From Halioglobus sp. (GTDB lineage: Bacteria > Pseudomonadota > Gammaproteobacteria > Pseudomonadales > Halieaceae), in NCBI GenBank assembly GCA_013214285.1, contig JABSPW010000023.1:1-33207 (forward strand): a stretch of 33,207 nt of DNA. Reading direction: 5' to 3'. The notes beneath the pieces were generated by a model. It was given only the letters and a program-made list of their open reading frames with translations. It was not told the DNA's origin and ran no database searches. Below are positions 8,024 through 16,834 of this stretch, in pieces. The position numbers and the translations under genes are program-made. Every line of letters starts with the position of its first letter. The stretch's first letter is position 1.

Positions 8024-8368
8024 AACGTGTGAGCGTTGCTCTAAGACGATTTGGTACTGGCGAAGGTCTGGTTCCACATCGGTCGCATCAGTGGGTTTTC
8101 GAACCCGCCCTGCAGCCTGCGCTGCAGCGGCCGGTGGGGCCACTCGTCGGGTAATACGTCGCGAGCGTGATCTAATGTGTCCGGTTCATGGTGATGTAGC
8201 GGCGATCTGATTTTTCAGCAGGGACGCTGACGAGGTTATGAGCGTGTGATCCGTGCCGACCTTAGTTAGCTCACTCTGCCACTGGTGCTGGGGGGAACAT
8301 GTATCGGGGTGGCGCCTGCGCCGATGATGCTGTATCCGCAACCTGGAAATAACGCACACAGTCCTGCC
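8024..8368. other. 345-base non-coding stretch, possibly gene remnant
   Basis: All three plus-strand frames are broken by stops, and no known motif is visible. In other bacteria an ATP-binding gene (fetA) accompanies fetB, so I looked for Walker A, LSGGE and LDEPTS-like remnants in all frames and found none. A short hairpin GGGTT-TTCG-AACCC lies at 8093-8106. The minus-strand ORFs here are short and unconvincing. Confidence 0.5.
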
Positions 8369-9183
8369 ATGCACGATGCCTTTATTACGTGAAGCCTGCC
8401 GCAGTTAGCGCTTGCCCTGGTCCCCGTCGCGATCACATTGGTCACCTTATATCGTTGGTCGTATGGGATAGGCACGCCTGTTTATGCCCACGGCGTATGT
8501 TGGCACAGCTCCTCCTGTTCGGCTATTTGCTGGCCTGGCTATTTGGTGCCGGACACGGCTGGTTGATTTTTCTGGTGCTGGTGATTAGGTTGCTCGCATC
8601 CCGCTGGATTGCCCTTGGCATTGTGCGTGAGTATCGACCGCAACTGCTCGCGTCCTCGCTCCTGGCGATCACAGCGGGGGGCGGGCTGACCCCTCGTGTT
8701 GATTACGCAAACCGTATTACAGCTTCGCCCCTGGTATCTGCCGCGGTATATGATCCACTGGCGGGGATGGTATTCGCCAATGCGATGACTGCTGTCAGTC
8801 TCGCTGCCGAGCGCATGGATGCGGCGCGGGAGCACCGCGAGGCGTGGCCGCAGGTGCGGTTGGCCGCTTATCAGGCCGCTATGATTCCTGTGATTAACGC
8901 TCTGTTGGCAGTGCGTCTCGTCTCTCTGTCAGGCATGATGACTGAAAAGGTTCTCTCGGGCTTTTCACCCTTCGTGGCCGTGCGCTATCAGATCATGGTG
9001 ATGTGCATGATCTTTGCCAGCGCGGGCATCTCCACCGCACTTTTCCTGGCACTGGTGCGTCGGTTGATAGTGTCCACTGACCCGGATTCGCGAGCACTGC
9101 GTATTACCACTTTGGATACGGGCATAGCGGATGAGCAGTCCGTCCCGGCAGACTATACTGCTACGCAGGGGGCGATACGATGA
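8369..9183 (+). pseudogene. Decayed FetB-like (UPF0014) ABC permease
   Basis: The intact C-terminal part matches FetB/YbbM strongly: LAGMVFANAMTAVSLAAER, LVSLSGMMTEKVLSGFSP, VRYQIMVMCMIF. The rest is spread over frames. From ATG 8369 the frame reads MHDAFIT, then a TGA (8390-8392), then SLPQLALALVPVAITLV, the expected first helix. A missing base near 8494 moves it to the frame RMLAQLLLFGYLLAWLFG. An extra C in the run at 8690-8693 and a missing C at 8755-8756 bracket a stretch that makes sense only in another frame (QLRPWYLPRYMIPLAGM). The open frame from ATG 8497 therefore encodes a scrambled middle. The stop overlaps the nfeD start (ATGA). Neighbouring long genes are intact, so assembly error is less likely but not excluded. 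Confidence 0.75.
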
Positions 9184-10535
9184 GAAGCGTCTGTTACACA
9201 TTGCTGCTGTTGCTCAGTATCAGTTGTCTGCTTGTTGGCAGGGCGCATGCGGACGTGTGGGTTATTGATATCGAAGGCGCCATCGGGCCGGCGACAGCGG
9301 ACCATATGGCAAGGGGTATGGCGCAGGCTGCGAAAGCAGACGCTGCAGTGGTGGTATTGCGCATCGACACGCCCGGCGGCCTGGATAGCGCGATGCGCGA
9401 TATGATCAAGAGTGTCCTTGCCTCCACGATTCCTGTGGTCGCCTACGTGGCGCCTAGTGGCGCCAGGGCCGCCAGTGCCGGGACCTACCTGCTTTACGCC
9501 ACGCACTTGGCGGCGATGGCTCCGGGTACGAATCTGGGGGCCGCTACCCCCGTACAAATCGGTGGTCCTGGGTTGCCCGGTCTGGGCGGCAAACCGGATA
9601 AAACGGGCGAGGAGGAGCCGGGGCTTGCAAAGGGACAGCCCGCCTCCGCCATGGAAAAGAAAATGGTCAACGATGCAGTAGCCTATATCCAAAGCTTGGC
9701 GGCGATGCGCAACCGCAATGCGGAATGGGCGGAGTTGGCAGTGCGCGAAGGCGCCAGTCTGTCTGCAGAGGCCGCGTTGCAAAACGGCGTCATCGAGATT
9801 GTTGCGCCATCGATGCAAGACCTGTTGCTGCAAATGGATGGTCGAGAGGTCATGGTGAATGAGACGCCTCATGTCCTGCGAACTGCCGGGCTAGCGATCC
9901 ACACGTACGCAATGAATTGGCGCAGTGAGTTTCTTGGCGTCATTACTGATCCGAATATCGCCTATATCCTGATGCTGGTCGGCATCTATGGCCTGATCAT
10001 TGAGTTTTATAACCCCGGAATCGGTTTGCCCGGTATTCTTGGCGGGATCTGTCTGTTGGTCGCGCTGTACGCGTTGCAGGCACTTCCTATCAGTTATGCG
10101 GGGCTAGGTCTGGTTCTGTTAGGCATTACGCTGATGGCTGCGGAGGCGTTTTCTCCTAGTTTCGGTTTGTTTGGGCTGGGTGGTCTGACCGCGTTTACTG
10201 TCGGCTCTATCCTGCTGATGGACACGGATGTGCCCGCCTTTCAGATCGCCATACCCCTAATACTCGGGGTTGCCGCATTCAGTGGCGGACTGTTGATTTT
10301 TGTCATGGGTGCGGTCATGCGGGCGCGACAGCGTCCCGTCGTCACTGGGATGGACAGATTGCGAGGAGAGTGTGCTGAGGTGGAGACTGTTGAGGGAGGT
10401 CGGCCCCGGGTGCGCTTGGACGGTGAATTGTGGGCGGTTGCCTGTGACGAGTCTCTGACTCCCCGAGATACGGTCCGGGTAGACGCCATTGACGGGCTGA
10501 CGCTGCGCGTCAGCAAACAGAGCAAGGAGGGGTAG
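9180..10535 (+). CDS. nfeD: NfeD-type membrane serine protease (ClpP class)
   Basis: A 451-residue long-form NfeD protein. It has a signal peptide (about 1-24, cut near RAHADVW) and a periplasmic ClpP-like protease domain (25-230). Ser99 in [11 protein letters not shown] corresponds to the catalytic serine of the Pyrococcus 1510-N protease, and Lys160/Lys161 in [13 protein letters not shown] lies where the catalytic lysine is expected. Four or more membrane helices follow (about 255-375), then a C-terminal OB-fold NfeD domain (about 385-445). Such proteases cleave membrane-associated substrates, typically the partner stomatin-like protein. That partner lies immediately downstream (10540), with its AAGGAGG ribosome site inside the nfeD 3' end. 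The start overlaps the fetB-like remnant. Confidence 0.93.
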   Translation: MRSVCYTLLLLLSISCLLVGRAHADVWVIDIEGAIGPATADHMARGMAQAAKADAAVVVLRIDTPGGLDSAMRDMIKSVLASTIPVVAYVAPSGARAASAGTYLLYATHLAAMAPGTNLGAATPVQIGGPGLPGLGGKPDKTGEEEPGLAKGQPASAMEKKMVNDAVAYIQSLAAMRNRNAEWAELAVREGASLSAEAALQNGVIEIVAPSMQDLLLQMDGREVMVNETPHVLRTAGLAIHTYAMNWRSEFLGVITDPNIAYILMLVGIYGLIIEFYNPGIGLPGILGGICLLVALYALQALPISYAGLGLVLLGITLMAAEAFSPSFGLFGLGGLTAFTVGSILLMDTDVPAFQIAIPLILGVAAFSGGLLIFVMGAVMRARQRPVVTGMDRLRGECAEVETVEGGRPRVRLDGELWAVACDESLTPRDTVRVDAIDGLTLRVSKQSKEG

Positions 10536-10539
10536 GGAT

Positions 10540-11283
10540 ATGTTTGGATTACCCATTGTGGGGGTCGTGCTCGGACTGATTATTGCCTTGTTGTTTATCA
10601 TGTTTCGCGTACTGCGCGAGTATGAACGCGGGGTGGTCTTCATGTTGGGCCGATTTTACAAGATCAAAGGCCCGGGCCTGATTATCATTATCCCCGTGCT
10701 GCAACAAATGGTAAAAGTGGATTTGCGCATGATTGTTATGGACGTCCCGACGCAGGACGTCATCTCCCGTGACAATGTGTCAGTGCAGGTTAACGCGGTC
10801 ATTTATTTTCGTGTGGTAGACCCCGAAAAAGCGATTAACCAGGTAGAGAATTTTTTGGAGGCGACCAGCCAGCTATCCCAGACTACTTTGCGCTCTGTAC
10901 TGGGGCAACATGAACTGGATGATATGCTGGCGGAGCGCGAGCGACTCAATACGGATATTCAGACTATTCTGGATAAGCAAACCGAGGCCTGGGGTATCAA
11001 AGTCTCCAATGTCGAGATCAAGCATGTCGACCTGAATGAATCAATGGTGCGTGCGCTGGCCAAGCAGGCGGAAGCAGAGCGGGAGCGGCGTGCGAAGGTA
11101 ATTCACGCCAATGGTGAGGCGGAGGCGGCGGAGAAGTTGGCGGAAGCTGCCCACGTGTTGTCAGCTCAGGATCAGGCTATTCAGCTGCGCTATCTGCAAA
11201 CCTTGGTGGAGATCGCCGGCGACAAGAGCTCTACCCTGGTATTTCCTGTGCCCATCGATTTGATCGACAAGCTGCGCGCCTGA
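10540..11283 (+). CDS. Slipin / stomatin-like SPFH membrane protein
   Basis: A 247-residue SPFH-domain protein. The N-terminal hydrophobic hairpin covers residues 1-22, followed by [17 protein letters not shown], a stomatin signature. The SPFH core includes [20 protein letters not shown] and [17 protein letters not shown]. The helical part has [17 protein letters not shown] and the Ala/Glu-rich [24 protein letters not shown] coiled coil (partial: [12 protein letters not shown]). It ends in [13 protein letters not shown]. Slipins form ring-like membrane microdomain scaffolds and are paired with NfeD proteases, as here (four-base gap). It is shorter than E. coli QmcA (about 305). It converges on the ATPase gene with an 18-base gap and no terminator. 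Confidence 0.94.
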   Translation: MFGLPIVGVVLGLIIALLFIMFRVLREYERGVVFMLGRFYKIKGPGLIIIIPVLQQMVKVDLRMIVMDVPTQDVISRDNVSVQVNAVIYFRVVDPEKAINQVENFLEATSQLSQTTLRSVLGQHELDDMLAERERLNTDIQTILDKQTEAWGIKVSNVEIKHVDLNESMVRALAKQAEAERERRAKVIHANGEAEAAEKLAEAAHVLSAQDQAIQLRYLQTLVEIAGDKSSTLVFPVPIDLIDKLRA

Positions 11284-11301
11284 AGTGTGTTGCGCCAGCA
11301 G

Positions 11302-13527
11302 CTAGGGGGAGTGCGTGTTATTGGACTCCCCGTCATCTTGCGGCTGTAGCATTATCTCCACAACCCGCTCGGGCCTGGGTCCGGTGCGCAGGCCATCCAG
11401 CATACTGGTATCCACTTCAACGGCCAGTCGCGCCGCGTCAATGCCACGTTGTTGTATGTATGCCGCAACAATCTGGGCACGGCTTTTTGATACCCTGCGA
11501 TTCAAATCACTGCTAGCACTACCTCGGTTTTCTACAATACCCACTATCCTGGCATGCAGGGTTGGAGCGTCTTCGAGTGCTGCGACTATGTCGTCAAGTA
11601 GTAATGCGTTGCCGGCATCAACCTCCATGCTTCTGTAGGCAAACAGAATCTGCAGTGGCGGGGGCACCGTGAACGGCGCTTCATCCGTCTCTTCAAACTG
11701 CGGCGCATTGCTGTCGGTGATTCCAGGCGCATTGTGGTCGGCGGCCATGCTGTCCGCACTGTTGCGGGCATCCGCTTTGTTGAGCGATGTGCTTGTTGTG
11801 CCGGCAGGCTCTGTCTGGGGCTTTTCTTCGAGCGTCCTCTGTGTAGCGGGCACGAGTGAAGATTCCGGCTCCATGGGTGCCATATACGAGTCTATTGCTG
11901 CGTCAGGGTCTTCTGAGCTGATGGACATCAGAGAAGGTTCCTTATGTGACGGAAGCGACTTGGCGTCACTGTCTTTCGCGCCAGACGTGGCGGTGGGTGT
12001 CCAAACGGTCGCTGAATCAGTGTTCTCTGGACTGCGTTGTTTAGCTCTTGCGAGCGAGTCCCTGCCAACCCAAAGAGTGGCCTCGTCCTCGGGGTCTGTT
12101 AATACGTCTGCTTGCTTTGGCGCGTCCCGGTCCTGAAGCAGATACACGGTGGAGCCGCCCAACACGCCAAAAAGCAGTAACAAGGCCGCGAACCACAGGG
12201 CGGCGGATGATCTGGGTGCAGTGCTGTCTGGAGGGTCCTCAATCGTGGTGGCAAACGTTTGCAGTGGTACACGCGGTACTTGCGTGACGGTTGCTTTCGT
12301 TGGGGGCGTGTCGGTGTCAGGTTGGTCTGTACGTGAATCACTAGCCCCGTGGCCATCGGTTGCTGATGCTTTCGTTTCAGGGAACGCGGCCGTGGCGTTG
12401 GTATCGGAGTGCGCTGAATCCGCGGCTATTTCCTGGGCAAAATTTGCTTGTGACGAGACCACGGGTTGTTGTGCGTCGATGTTTTCGTCTTCAGATGAGG
12501 GTCTTTCGCTCGCGGTTTCCCCCGTAACATCCGACGCGACAGTCTCCTCCGTCATTGAAGCAGATTCGCTTACTCCTTTGTATTCCTGGTCAGCGACAGG
12601 CATGTCTGCCTGCCCAGCATCTGGCTCTGTGAGAGCCAGGTCAGGGTAATGGTCCCTGAGGTCGATGAAAGTGTTGGCTGTCGCAATAGGGTGGGTGGGT
12701 GTGTCAGCGGGTATCAACTGCTCGTGTTGCAGGGCGGCGAGGACCGTGCCGATCTCTCGCACGCCAATGGAGGTAAGTTGCTCCAGGTAAGCGTGAAGAA
12801 ACAGCCGACTGCAGATTAGGTTGATGGTACGGGGTATTCCCAAGCTGAATGTATGGATGATAGGAAAGAGTGTTGAGCTGACCTTCGGTTTTCCAACCCA
12901 GCCAGCCGCATGCAAGCGGTGCATGATATAGGCGCCAGTTTCCTTTTCGTCCAGTGTTTCAAGGTGGCTCGCAGCCACGATACGCTGCAAACACTGCACC
13001 ATTCGTGGGTCCTGCATCAGGTCTCGCAGTTCACTCTGGCCTAAAAGGAAGATCTGCAGCAGTGGCTGACTGTCAATTTGCATGTTGGTCAGTAATCTCA
13101 GCTCCTCCATGGCTGAAATGGACAAGTCCTGTGCTTCATCGACGATCAGAAGCGTACGCCGACCGCTCCTGTAGTTGCTGGTGAAGAATGCGGTGAGTTC
13201 CTGGATGACCGCGGCCTTATTGGGAGCTTGACTTGTGAGGCCGAAGGCGAACGCGACCATACGCAGTAAGTCTTCGGCCTCTAGCTGCGAAATCGTCAGC
13301 ATTGCTACCTTCACCTTGGCCCGAGACAAGTCATCGATCACCTCATTGATCAGGGTTGTCTTGCCGCTACCGGGTGATCCGGTAATCATCACAAAACCCT
13401 CGGCCCGGTTCATGGCATAGCGCATATAGTCCTTGGCCTTCTTGTAACTGTCGTGGGCAAAACCGAACCGGTGATCCGGACTAAGGCGAAAAGGGTCGGT
13501 CTTCAGCTGGAAATAATCTTCATACAT
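11302..13527 (-). CDS. ExeA/GspA-type AAA ATPase with transmembrane helix and OmpA-like domain
   Basis: 741 residues in a fusion architecture. Residues 1-270 are an ExeA/GspA-like AAA domain: start MYEDYFQLKTDPFRLSPD, Walker A GSPGSGKTT (50-58), Walker B LLIVDEAQDL (126-135), sensor region LGQSELRDLM. Residues about 280-440 are acidic, Ser/Thr/Ala-rich and probably disordered. One membrane helix follows at about 440-464 (ALWFAALLLLFGVLGGS). A second disordered stretch leads to an OmpA-like domain (about 620-735) containing RRVSKSRAQIVAAYIQQRGI, the usual peptidoglycan-binding helix pattern. In classical ExeA the periplasmic end is a PG_binding_1 domain. It resembles the ATPases linked to type II secretion and exosortase loci, but neither is present here. 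A cytoplasmic ATPase coupled to the cell wall is inferred. Confidence 0.85.
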   Translation of the reverse strand: MYEDYFQLKTDPFRLSPDHRFGFAHDSYKKAKDYMRYAMNRAEGFVMITGSPGSGKTTLINEVIDDLSRAKVKVAMLTISQLEAEDLLRMVAFAFGLTSQAPNKAAVIQELTAFFTSNYRSGRRTLLIVDEAQDLSISAMEELRLLTNMQIDSQPLLQIFLLGQSELRDLMQDPRMVQCLQRIVAASHLETLDEKETGAYIMHRLHAAGWVGKPKVSSTLFPIIHTFSLGIPRTINLICSRLFLHAYLEQLTSIGVREIGTVLAALQHEQLIPADTPTHPIATANTFIDLRDHYPDLALTEPDAGQADMPVADQEYKGVSESASMTEETVASDVTGETASERPSSEDENIDAQQPVVSSQANFAQEIAADSAHSDTNATAAFPETKASATDGHGASDSRTDQPDTDTPPTKATVTQVPRVPLQTFATTIEDPPDSTAPRSSAALWFAALLLLFGVLGGSTVYLLQDRDAPKQADVLTDPEDEATLWVGRDSLARAKQRSPENTDSATVWTPTATSGAKDSDAKSLPSHKEPSLMSISSEDPDAAIDSYMAPMEPESSLVPATQRTLEEKPQTEPAGTTSTSLNKADARNSADSMAADHNAPGITDSNAPQFEETDEAPFTVPPPLQILFAYRSMEVDAGNALLLDDIVAALEDAPTLHARIVGIVENRGSASSDLNRRVSKSRAQIVAAYIQQRGIDAARLAVEVDTSMLDGLRTGPRPERVVEIMLQPQDDGESNNTHSP

Positions 13528-13855
13528 GTCGTGATAAAACCCCGATTGGGTGCACTGTAAGTCACATTGCGCTCAGCTGAGAGCACTGGCACCGGGCAAG
13601 GGAGTTTCTGAGAGGTTCCCAGCGGCGTGCCAACGCTATACGCGCGAGGCGTGCTCCGGCCGCAGACAGCCTCTCGCGCCCGTTAGGTCTTGCCCCACCT
13701 GATCCGTTGTTATTCTTGTGCGCCTCGTCGCTCCCAAAATCCGGGCGCCCGTGCGACATGATAGCGCAGCTTGCGCTACGCTGTTAACTGTTGCGAGGCT
13801 AAGAAAGTGTAGATATTCGATAAACTTAGACCAAACCGCAAGGAGAGAAGTGCGC
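13528..13855. other. 328-base intergenic region
   Basis: Lies between the start of the ATPase gene (minus) and the end of the lipoprotein gene (minus). It must hold the ATPase promoter and the end of the lipoprotein operon transcript. The only clear structure is a perfect hairpin, TAGCGCA-GCT-TGCGCTA (13762-13778), without a T-run on either side. No tRNA or protein gene is visible; the short minus ORF at 13562-13759 has no recognisable features. Confidence 0.5.
13762..13778. repeat. Perfect 7-bp hairpin
   Basis: TAGCGCA, loop GCT, TGCGCTA. It sits about 80 bases beyond the lipoprotein stop codon, so it may be the 3' boundary of the WYL-ykvA-lipoprotein transcript. It lacks a T-run, so it may also be an operator or chance. 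Confidence 0.35.
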
Positions 13856-15469
13856 TTAATCCGTGCGTTGGTAGGTGTTGCCGAAGTCGTCGGTTATCAC
13901 CTCTGCAATGCCATCAAGGGTTGCTAGTGCTGCGTTTTCTTGCAGCAGGACGACATGGAATGACCAGCCTTGTGGCAGGTCCAGCCGTTCTCCCAAACGC
14001 TGCAAGTCGATCAATTGCTGGTCCGGGTCCTGTCCCTGGGTAAAAGACTGCATGCGGTAACGCGTCCCATCCGCATCTTCCAGCTCATAGACCTGCCGGC
14101 CCGCCACGTAGTGAAAAACCGTATCGCGGCTGACGCGATTGATTTTATAGGGTCCCGGTAGGCCCCGTTCTGTAGCATCTGGCGCGACGGCGACGCTGGC
14201 TGCCAGTCGCATCTGGATACCGCCAAAGTTTTCAATCACCGGCTGGTCGGGGCGCTCGCCGGCGATGTCATCGAGTACCCAGAAACGGATACCGTTGAGT
14301 CCCGCTGCCTGCGCCCCGTAGTCGCTGGCGATTTGATCCGCGTCCAGTGCGTCCCACAGGTCGCTCGGGCAGTCACTCAGCGGCATAGAGTTATACACGT
14401 CAGCGCGCAGGCCCGCCTCTGTTGGATAGAACAGCAGGACCTCGCAGTATCGGAAATCGAACAGTGGCCCTGTGGCTGGTGCGGGAACTGCAGTGCCGGG
14501 CACCTCGCTGGGGTAAACCAGCGTGTGTTTCACTCCGGCATCCTTGAAAACCAGAAGCTCCGGGGCCCCGGGGTTGAACGCAAATGAATTCAAGAAGGCG
14601 TCGCGACTCGCATAGCGTGGAATAGCCACTTGCTCCCACTCAACATCCTCATCTGTCAAGGTGCTAGAAACTGTCATGACAAACTCCGGCAAAGAGTTGA
14701 AGCGCACCAGGTTGGGTAGGATAGCATTGCTGTAGATGGTGTTGGCTTCCTCCCCTGTAAGGTTGGTCTCTCGCCCATCGGGAAAAGTTGCGTTCTCGTA
14801 AAAATCGATCAGATTTACCATCCAGAAGGGACCGGGCTCGTCACTGGTTAACATGTCGATAATTGGTTCGATATTGGAGTTGATGCTTGACGCATTGGTG
14901 TTGGTGATGTCTGCCGCGCCACTGAGAAGCGCACGGGCGGTGTTGTCATCAATATTCTGTAACCTGGGGTCGAAGTAGCTGCCCATCGGCTCGAAGGGTA
15001 GAGGCAACTCTTCACCCAGCAGCCAGACATGGTCGTCGCTGGCGGATGCGAGTGTATTCATCAGGTCGGTATAGGCTGGTGTATCCACTGCGCTAAGAAG
15101 AACCGCCATACTGGAAAATTCTATGATCCGGGTTTGGTTCAGTGGACGGGAGCCGATCAGCTGACCAAAGATTTCGCTGCGAAAGCGCTCCCCGACTCCG
15201 AGGCTTTGCCACAAGGCAGCGGCTTCCGCCTCATAGCGGGCAAAAGCTCTATCGTCAGTGATCGACATCAGCTGCACCAGCGTCACTGGGCTGCCCGTCT
15301 CTTCATGATCCAGCAGCCCCTGTATGCCCGCCTTAGTGAAATAGGGTTGCAAGTCTCCGAATCTTTCCAGCAACCGGTCGGCTTCACTTGTCGTCAGCGA
15401 GTTGTCGGAACTATTACTGCAGCCTGTTAGCAACAGCAAGCATAGCGCAGCCCAGCTATAAAATGTCAT
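13856..15469 (-). CDS. Large predicted lipoprotein with tandem DUF1330-like domains
   Basis: 537 residues; I do not recognise a named family. A lipoprotein signal ends in LLLLTGC with Cys17 as the lipidation site; the next residues (SNSSDNS) suggest outer-membrane or periplasmic anchoring. Two regions look like dimeric alpha-beta barrel (DUF1330-like) units: about 60-155 (VTLVQLMSITDDRAFARYEA) and about 220-330 (FWMVNLIDFYENATFPDGRE, then EEANTIYSNAILPNL). The C-terminal 200 residues form a separate conserved-looking unit with CEVLLFYP, NSMPLSDCPSDLWDALDAD, GLNGIRFWVLDDI, MRLAASV, RYRMQSFTQGQDP and LPQGWSFHVVLL. It starts nine bases after ykvA, with AAGGG overlapping the ykvA stop, so it is probably the last gene of the WYL operon. 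Confidence 0.75.
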   Translation of the reverse strand: MTFYSWAALCLLLLTGCSNSSDNSLTTSEADRLLERFGDLQPYFTKAGIQGLLDHEETGSPVTLVQLMSITDDRAFARYEAEAAALWQSLGVGERFRSEIFGQLIGSRPLNQTRIIEFSSMAVLLSAVDTPAYTDLMNTLASASDDHVWLLGEELPLPFEPMGSYFDPRLQNIDDNTARALLSGAADITNTNASSINSNIEPIIDMLTSDEPGPFWMVNLIDFYENATFPDGRETNLTGEEANTIYSNAILPNLVRFNSLPEFVMTVSSTLTDEDVEWEQVAIPRYASRDAFLNSFAFNPGAPELLVFKDAGVKHTLVYPSEVPGTAVPAPATGPLFDFRYCEVLLFYPTEAGLRADVYNSMPLSDCPSDLWDALDADQIASDYGAQAAGLNGIRFWVLDDIAGERPDQPVIENFGGIQMRLAASVAVAPDATERGLPGPYKINRVSRDTVFHYVAGRQVYELEDADGTRYRMQSFTQGQDPDQQLIDLQRLGERLDLPQGWSFHVVLLQENAALATLDGIAEVITDDFGNTYQRTD

Positions 15470-15478
15470 CTGTGACCC

Positions 15479-15826
15479 TTATTCGTCGCCAAACCATTGG
15501 CTTATTTTTTTTGCAGTGCGAGCGCGCACATCATCGTTAATATACGTCGCCACTGCGGCCACGGCGAGCACCAGTACACCCAGGTCGTCAGCATAGCCGA
15601 CTGCGGGAGTCAGGTCGACCACAGCGTCCAGCGGCACAATGAAGTAGCCCAGTGCGGCAGCAATGGTGCCCTTGGCCCAGGCGGGTGCTTTTTCTTCCTG
15701 TGCTGCAAAATATAAAAGAAGCGCTTTCTCGACGACGTCTTTGCCGGCATTCCTGGCGTAGTGTTTCAGTTTGTCCCAGAAATTCGCCTCCGAGTAGGCC
15801 GCTTTAAACGCATTGTCATCTGGCAT
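15479..15826 (-). CDS. YkvA-family DUF1232 membrane protein
   Basis: 115 residues. The DUF1232 core includes LGYFIVPLDAVVDLTPAVGYADDLGVL, of which the PLDAVVDLTPAVGYADDLGV part is the family hallmark (pattern P-x-D-x-x-D-x-x-P-x-x-G-x-x-DD). A second hydrophobic stretch (VLVLAVAAVATYI) follows, then a basic tail. The function of this family is not established. I start at 15826 (MPDDNAFKAAYSE) because AGGGAG lies just upstream, overlapping the stop codon of the WYL gene. The longer reading frame runs into the WYL gene. It sits between the WYL regulator (10-base gap) and the lipoprotein (9-base gap), consistent with one operon. Confidence 0.88.
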   Translation of the reverse strand: MPDDNAFKAAYSEANFWDKLKHYARNAGKDVVEKALLLYFAAQEEKAPAWAKGTIAAALGYFIVPLDAVVDLTPAVGYADDLGVLVLAVAAVATYINDDVRARTAKKISQWFGDE

Positions 15827-15836
15827 GAGTGACTCC

Positions 15837-16712
15837 CTAGGCGAACAACCAGGGTGAAAGTTCATCGTGATTCTGCACCACGATCTGTTGGGCGATCGCA
15901 TCCTGTGCAGCGGAGCGCGGTTCAATATGCAGTAATTGCAGTACGTAGGGCACTAATCTTGATCGGGTGGTAATGACGAGGACGCCATCCTGCATGCCAT
16001 AATCCACCTCCACTACCTCCCGTTGCTGAGGATCAAGTCGGGGATCAGCCGATATGCGGACGTCCACAAAGGTATTCCAGTCAGCGTCACCGGCGATGCC
16101 GTTTTCCGACGCGTTCATCATCTCGGGAGTGCCTCGGAATCGGCTGAGTACAAAGTCCCGGTAGCCTCCGTTTTTCTCGCACCAGGCGCGGACGTGCCAG
16201 CGCAGACCGCTATAAACGATTGTGTGGGGTACGATAATTCGTCCCTCGCGGTCGGGCCGATTGACCGAGACGTAGTCGACTTCCAGTCTCCTTTGCTGCC
16301 TGGCAGACTGCATGATTGGTCTAAGGATCTCTGGGGTTACATCCCTGACAGGTAGCGAGAGCACCTCGACATTGGCGACGTTTAAAGCAAGTGACTCAAA
16401 AACATTTGTGAGCTCGTTGTTGCGCGCCATGAGATGCAGATATTCGTCGGCGAGCCCCTGAGTCACTTGAGGCTGGAAGGCTTCAGCCGGTTTATAGCCC
16501 TTCAGGTGCTTGTCATACTCCAGGTTGCCCGGGCCGACTTCACGGTTATAGGTATTGATGTCTTTGCTGGCCTGTTGGCGTCCGATACCAAAGGTGTCGC
16601 ACAGGTGGCGCGTGGTGAGGCGACCCTCCCAAAGCACGATGGTCTCGATGAACCGGTAACGCAACAGCAGGTCCCAGCGAAAAGGCCACTTGGGGCTGGA
16701 GCGGCTTGGCAT
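15837..16712 (-). CDS. WYL-domain transcriptional regulator
   Basis: 291 residues. The N-terminal winged helix (about 10-75) contains LLLRYRFIETIVLWEGRL and TFGIGRQQASKDINTYN as the recognition region. The WYL domain (about 135-200) includes RRLEVDYVSVNR, IVPHTIVYSGLRWHVRAWCE and RDFVLSRFRG. A C-terminal WCX-like extension follows (about 215-285). The layout resembles the CapW/BrxR type of ligand-responsive regulators that often control phage-defence loci, but no defence genes are nearby. It is the first gene of a three-gene operon and diverges from the M28 peptidase. GGAG seven bases before the ATG is the ribosome site. Autoregulation through the 122-base divergent gap is plausible but not shown. 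Confidence 0.88.
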   Translation of the reverse strand: MPSRSSPKWPFRWDLLLRYRFIETIVLWEGRLTTRHLCDTFGIGRQQASKDINTYNREVGPGNLEYDKHLKGYKPAEAFQPQVTQGLADEYLHLMARNNELTNVFESLALNVANVEVLSLPVRDVTPEILRPIMQSARQQRRLEVDYVSVNRPDREGRIIVPHTIVYSGLRWHVRAWCEKNGGYRDFVLSRFRGTPEMMNASENGIAGDADWNTFVDVRISADPRLDPQQREVVEVDYGMQDGVLVITTRSRLVPYVLQLLHIEPRSAAQDAIAQQIVVQNHDELSPWLFA

Positions 16713-16834
16713 GGTTTAACTCCGAATACAGATGGCGACGCTAGTATATGACGACACTCCGGGCAACGGTACCGACACCGGGCGGTTTTGGGCGGTATAC
16801 TGCGGTTTGTTTAGGACAAGAGTCGCTGCAAACG

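Noticed and set aside
8093..8106. GGGTT-TTCG-AACCC resembling a tRNA T-arm
   Set aside because: No acceptor, D or anticodon arms fit around it and there is no CCA end.
7478..8143. 221-codon minus-strand ORF
   Set aside because: It lies antisense to ypfJ and the small membrane protein gene, both well supported, and its translation has no recognisable domain.
8024..8368. Remnant of the ABC ATPase partner (fetA)
   Set aside because: I read all three plus frames for Walker A, LSGGE and Walker B patterns and found none; a short DADEV string in one frame is too weak.
8266..8475. Minus-strand ORF containing a lipobox-like LFPGCG
   Set aside because: Too short after the cysteine, no ribosome site, and it overlaps the fetB-like remnant.
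9153..9872. 239-codon minus-strand ORF opposite nfeD
   Set aside because: His/Arg-rich shadow of the nfeD protease domain with no domain of its own.
15837..16712. WYL regulator as a marker of a BREX or CBASS locus
   Set aside because: No BREX, CBASS, restriction or toxin genes lie on either side; both flanks are ordinary envelope and metabolic genes.
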